NCBI GenBank assembly: GCA_020848855.1
Contig: JADLHH010000624.1
Coordinates: 1-6,795 of the forward strand
Source of the DNA: Anaerolineae bacterium
Lineage (GTDB): Bacteria; Chloroflexota; Anaerolineae; Aggregatilineales; Phototrophicaceae
Direction: 5' to 3'
Length of the DNA stretch: 6,795 bases
Positions 5,565-6,795 of the stretch are shown here, piece after piece (the first letter of the stretch is position 1; every line of letters begins with the position of its first letter). Under the pieces are notes generated by a model. The model was not told the origin of the DNA. It searched no databases and saw only the letters and a list, made by a program, of their open reading frames with translations. Position numbers and translations under genes: made by a program.

Positions 5565-6443
5565 CTAAAATGTCGCCTTGAGCTGCTCGACCAGCGCCCG
5601 CTGCTCGTCATTCAGGCGCTCCGGCACGGTGACGAGGATGCGCGCATAGAGGTCGCCAAAGCGATCCGCCTGATTGAGGACGGGCATCCCCTTGCCGGTC
5701 AGCCGGAACTTGCGCCCGGACTGCGTGCCCGCCGGAATCTTCAGCTTGACCGGGCGGCTGAGCGTGGGCACTTCGGCTTCGCCGCCCAGCAGCGCCGTGA
5801 ACAGGTCGATCTTCACGTCGACCGTCAGGTTGTCGCCGTCGCGCTCGAAGCGCGCATCTGGCTCGACTTCGACGATCAGATACAGGTCGCCGGGCTGCGC
5901 GCCGGGTTCGCCCTCGCCCGCCAGCCGCACTTTCGTGCCGGTCTTCGCCCCGGCGGGAATATTGACGCGCACCGTCCGGTCGCCTTTGGTGATCAGCCGA
6001 GTCGCGCCGGAATAGGCTTCCTGAAGCGTGATGCTGACCCGCTGCTCGATATCCTGCCCGCGCCCGCTGCGCGTACCCACGCCTGCCGCGCCTGCCGAAC
6101 GGTCGCGCCGCCCGAACAACGAGCCGAAGATATCGCCCAGGTCGCCAAAATCGACATTGCTGGTCGTGTAGGTGTACTGCCCACCGTTGCCCCCGGCGGG
6201 GTTCGCGCCCCAGGGAACCTGCTGCGGGTTGACCGTGCCGAAGCGGTCGTAAGTGGCGCGTTTTTCCTTGTCGCTGAGGACTTCGTAGGCTTCGTTGATC
6301 TCCTTGAAGCGCGCCTCAGCGCTCGGATTATCCGGGTTGGCATCCGGGTGATGTTTCTTCGCAAGCTTGCGAAATGCCTGCTTGATTTCCTTATCGCTGG
6401 CGGTGCGGCTCACACCCAGCGTCTTATAGTAGTCTTTAGCCAT
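5565..6443 (-). CDS. cbpA: Type II DnaJ/CbpA-like J-domain co-chaperone
   Basis: This 292-residue Hsp40 stimulates the ATPase of DnaK and delivers unfolded clients to it in the cytoplasm. The J domain is at 1-70, with [16 protein letters not shown] at the start and the essential HPD at 32-34. A Gly/Phe-type linker (about 78-127) includes [14 protein letters not shown] (98-111). Two beta-rich client-binding domains follow (about 128-195 and 200-276), each with the [18 protein letters not shown] / [18 protein letters not shown] signature. There are no CxxCxGxG zinc repeats, which makes it type II (CbpA/DnaJB-like), not classic DnaJ. The ATG at 6443 is chosen because the J domain begins there; the open frame runs 23 codons further, but that part looks non-coding and contains the promoter. 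No dnaK or grpE is nearby. The gene has its own promoter and terminator, so it is probably monocistronic. Confidence 0.94.
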   Translation of the reverse strand: MAKDYYKTLGVSRTASDKEIKQAFRKLAKKHHPDANPDNPSAEARFKEINEAYEVLSDKEKRATYDRFGTVNPQQVPWGANPAGGNGGQYTYTTSNVDFGDLGDIFGSLFGRRDRSAGAAGVGTRSGRGQDIEQRVSITLQEAYSGATRLITKGDRTVRVNIPAGAKTGTKVRLAGEGEPGAQPGDLYLIVEVEPDARFERDGDNLTVDVKIDLFTALLGGEAEVPTLSRPVKLKIPAGTQSGRKFRLTGKGMPVLNQADRFGDLYARILVTVPERLNDEQRALVEQLKATF

Positions 6444-6483
6444 AGGGTCTCGGTAGATTACGAAATGGTTTGTCCCTCCCTCT

Positions 6484-6512
6484 ATGGTATGACGAGGGGG
6501 GTAGCAAGTCAA
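6484..6512 (-). promoter_or_regulatory. Predicted sigma70-type promoter of dnaJ/cbpA
   Basis: On the minus strand TTGACT (6512-6507) and TACCAT (6489-6484) are 17 bases apart, close to the ideal spacing. Transcription would start near 6477, leaving a leader of about 34 bases to the ATG at 6443. I see no CIRCE (HrcA-site) inverted repeat nearby. Confidence 0.55.
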
Positions 6513-6589
6513 CCATATCGCGACATTTCTTACGCAGATTTTATCCTGCGGCTGCCGCGCCGAATCATGTCAAAGACTGGAAAAGAAGC

Positions 6590-6610
6590 TGAACCGCCAA
6601 GACGCCAAGA
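6590..6610. repeat. Fragment of a dispersed GCCAAG-type intergenic repeat
   Basis: The bases AACCGCCAAGACGCCAAG (6592-6609) repeat the unit CGCCAAGA and match, from memory, the start of a repeat found between genes in many unrelated bacteria (reverse-strand form CTTGGCGTCTTGGCGGTT). It lies in the spacer between dnaJ and the partial gene at the right edge. Only a short, degraded copy seems to be present. Confidence 0.45.
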
Positions 6611-6634
6611 ATCAGAGGGAATGACGCGCAGCGA

Positions 6635-6795
6635 TCACCGGTTTGAATCGGGCTGACCCGAATTTGCACCGGAGACGAGGATGTTATCGGCGACCTGAAA
6701 GCCGACGACCCGGCGCTTGCCATCGACCAGCGCCGTGATCGGTCCATGAAACGGGTCGCGCTCGACGATTTCGACGTGGGCGTTCAGCCGGAAGC
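6635..6795 (-). CDS. C-terminal end of a FeoA-like-domain protein, possibly a DtxR-type regulator (partial)
   Basis: Only the last 52 codons and the TGA stop (6637-6635) are in the window; the gene enters from the right edge. The visible residues include HVEIVERDPFHGPITALVDG followed by RRVVGFQVADNILVS. A strand, a DPFHGP turn, a strand and a final LG/VG-x-x-x-A-x-x-I-x-V pattern fit the SH3-like FeoA fold. That fold closes DtxR/MntR/IdeR-type metal-dependent repressors and also forms the small FeoA protein. The call rests on a short piece with no metal or DNA-binding part visible, so the family is tentative, but coding is well supported by codon pattern in this frame. Confidence 0.5.
   Translation of the reverse strand, partial: FRLNAHVEIVERDPFHGPITALVDGKRRVVGFQVADNILVSGANSGQPDSNR

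Noticed and set aside
5450..5611. Upstream extension of the hicB frame
   Set aside because: It overlaps the end of dnaJ, crosses its terminator and adds residues never seen ahead of the HicB core.
6533..6550. CGCAG/CTGCG stem-loop as a terminator of the right-edge gene
   Set aside because: The stem has only 5 bp and no clear U-run follows, so it is too weak to call.
6565..6747. Minus-strand 60-codon open frame near the right edge
   Set aside because: It conflicts with the better-supported partial frame 6635-6795, whose sequence has a domain-like pattern, and its own product has no recognisable features.

Overview
The window is GC-rich DNA, almost fully coding, from a bacterium that is probably a member of Chloroflexota (Anaerolineae-like). 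This placement is inferred, not proven. It rests on the mix of gene types: a transmembrane Hanks-type kinase with an extracytoplasmic tail, a LysM protein with Gly/Tyr and Pro/Tyr low-complexity segments, an HtrA-type lipoprotein protease, a small F420/FMN split-barrel protein and a short HicBA pair. Palindromic intergenic repeats also fit. No rRNA, tRNA, CRISPR array, transposase or phage gene is visible.

Left half, plus strand (1-3057). The 3' part of a LysM-domain wall or envelope protein runs off the left edge. After a 188-base gap with a stem-loop comes a small pyridoxamine-5'-phosphate-oxidase-like (PPOX/FDOR) protein. Next is a 542-residue Ser/Thr protein kinase with one membrane span and an unrecognised outer domain. 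A sigma70-like promoter and a 25-bp inverted repeat sit just ahead of the kinase.

Middle (3058-3196). The kinase and the minus-strand genes converge on a short spacer that holds two strong palindromes, apparently members of dispersed repeat families. They may act as bidirectional stem-loops.

Right half, minus strand (6795 down to 3197). Reading in the direction of transcription, first comes the C-terminal end of a gene cut by the right edge, with a FeoA/SH3-like domain as in DtxR-type metalloregulators. Then comes a type II DnaJ/CbpA co-chaperone with a good promoter and a good rho-independent terminator. Last is a tight four-gene cluster hicB-hicA-htrA-like-GNAT, with gaps of 12 and 13 bases and then a 4-base ATGA overlap. 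That cluster joins a toxin-antitoxin pair to an exported lipoprotein protease and a RimJ/RimL-like acetyltransferase.

Most genes belong to known families, and I see no clear new multi-gene system. The items most worth a second look are the hicBA-protease-acetyltransferase cluster, the operator-like palindrome over the kinase promoter, the unassigned outer domain of the kinase and the composition of the LysM protein.
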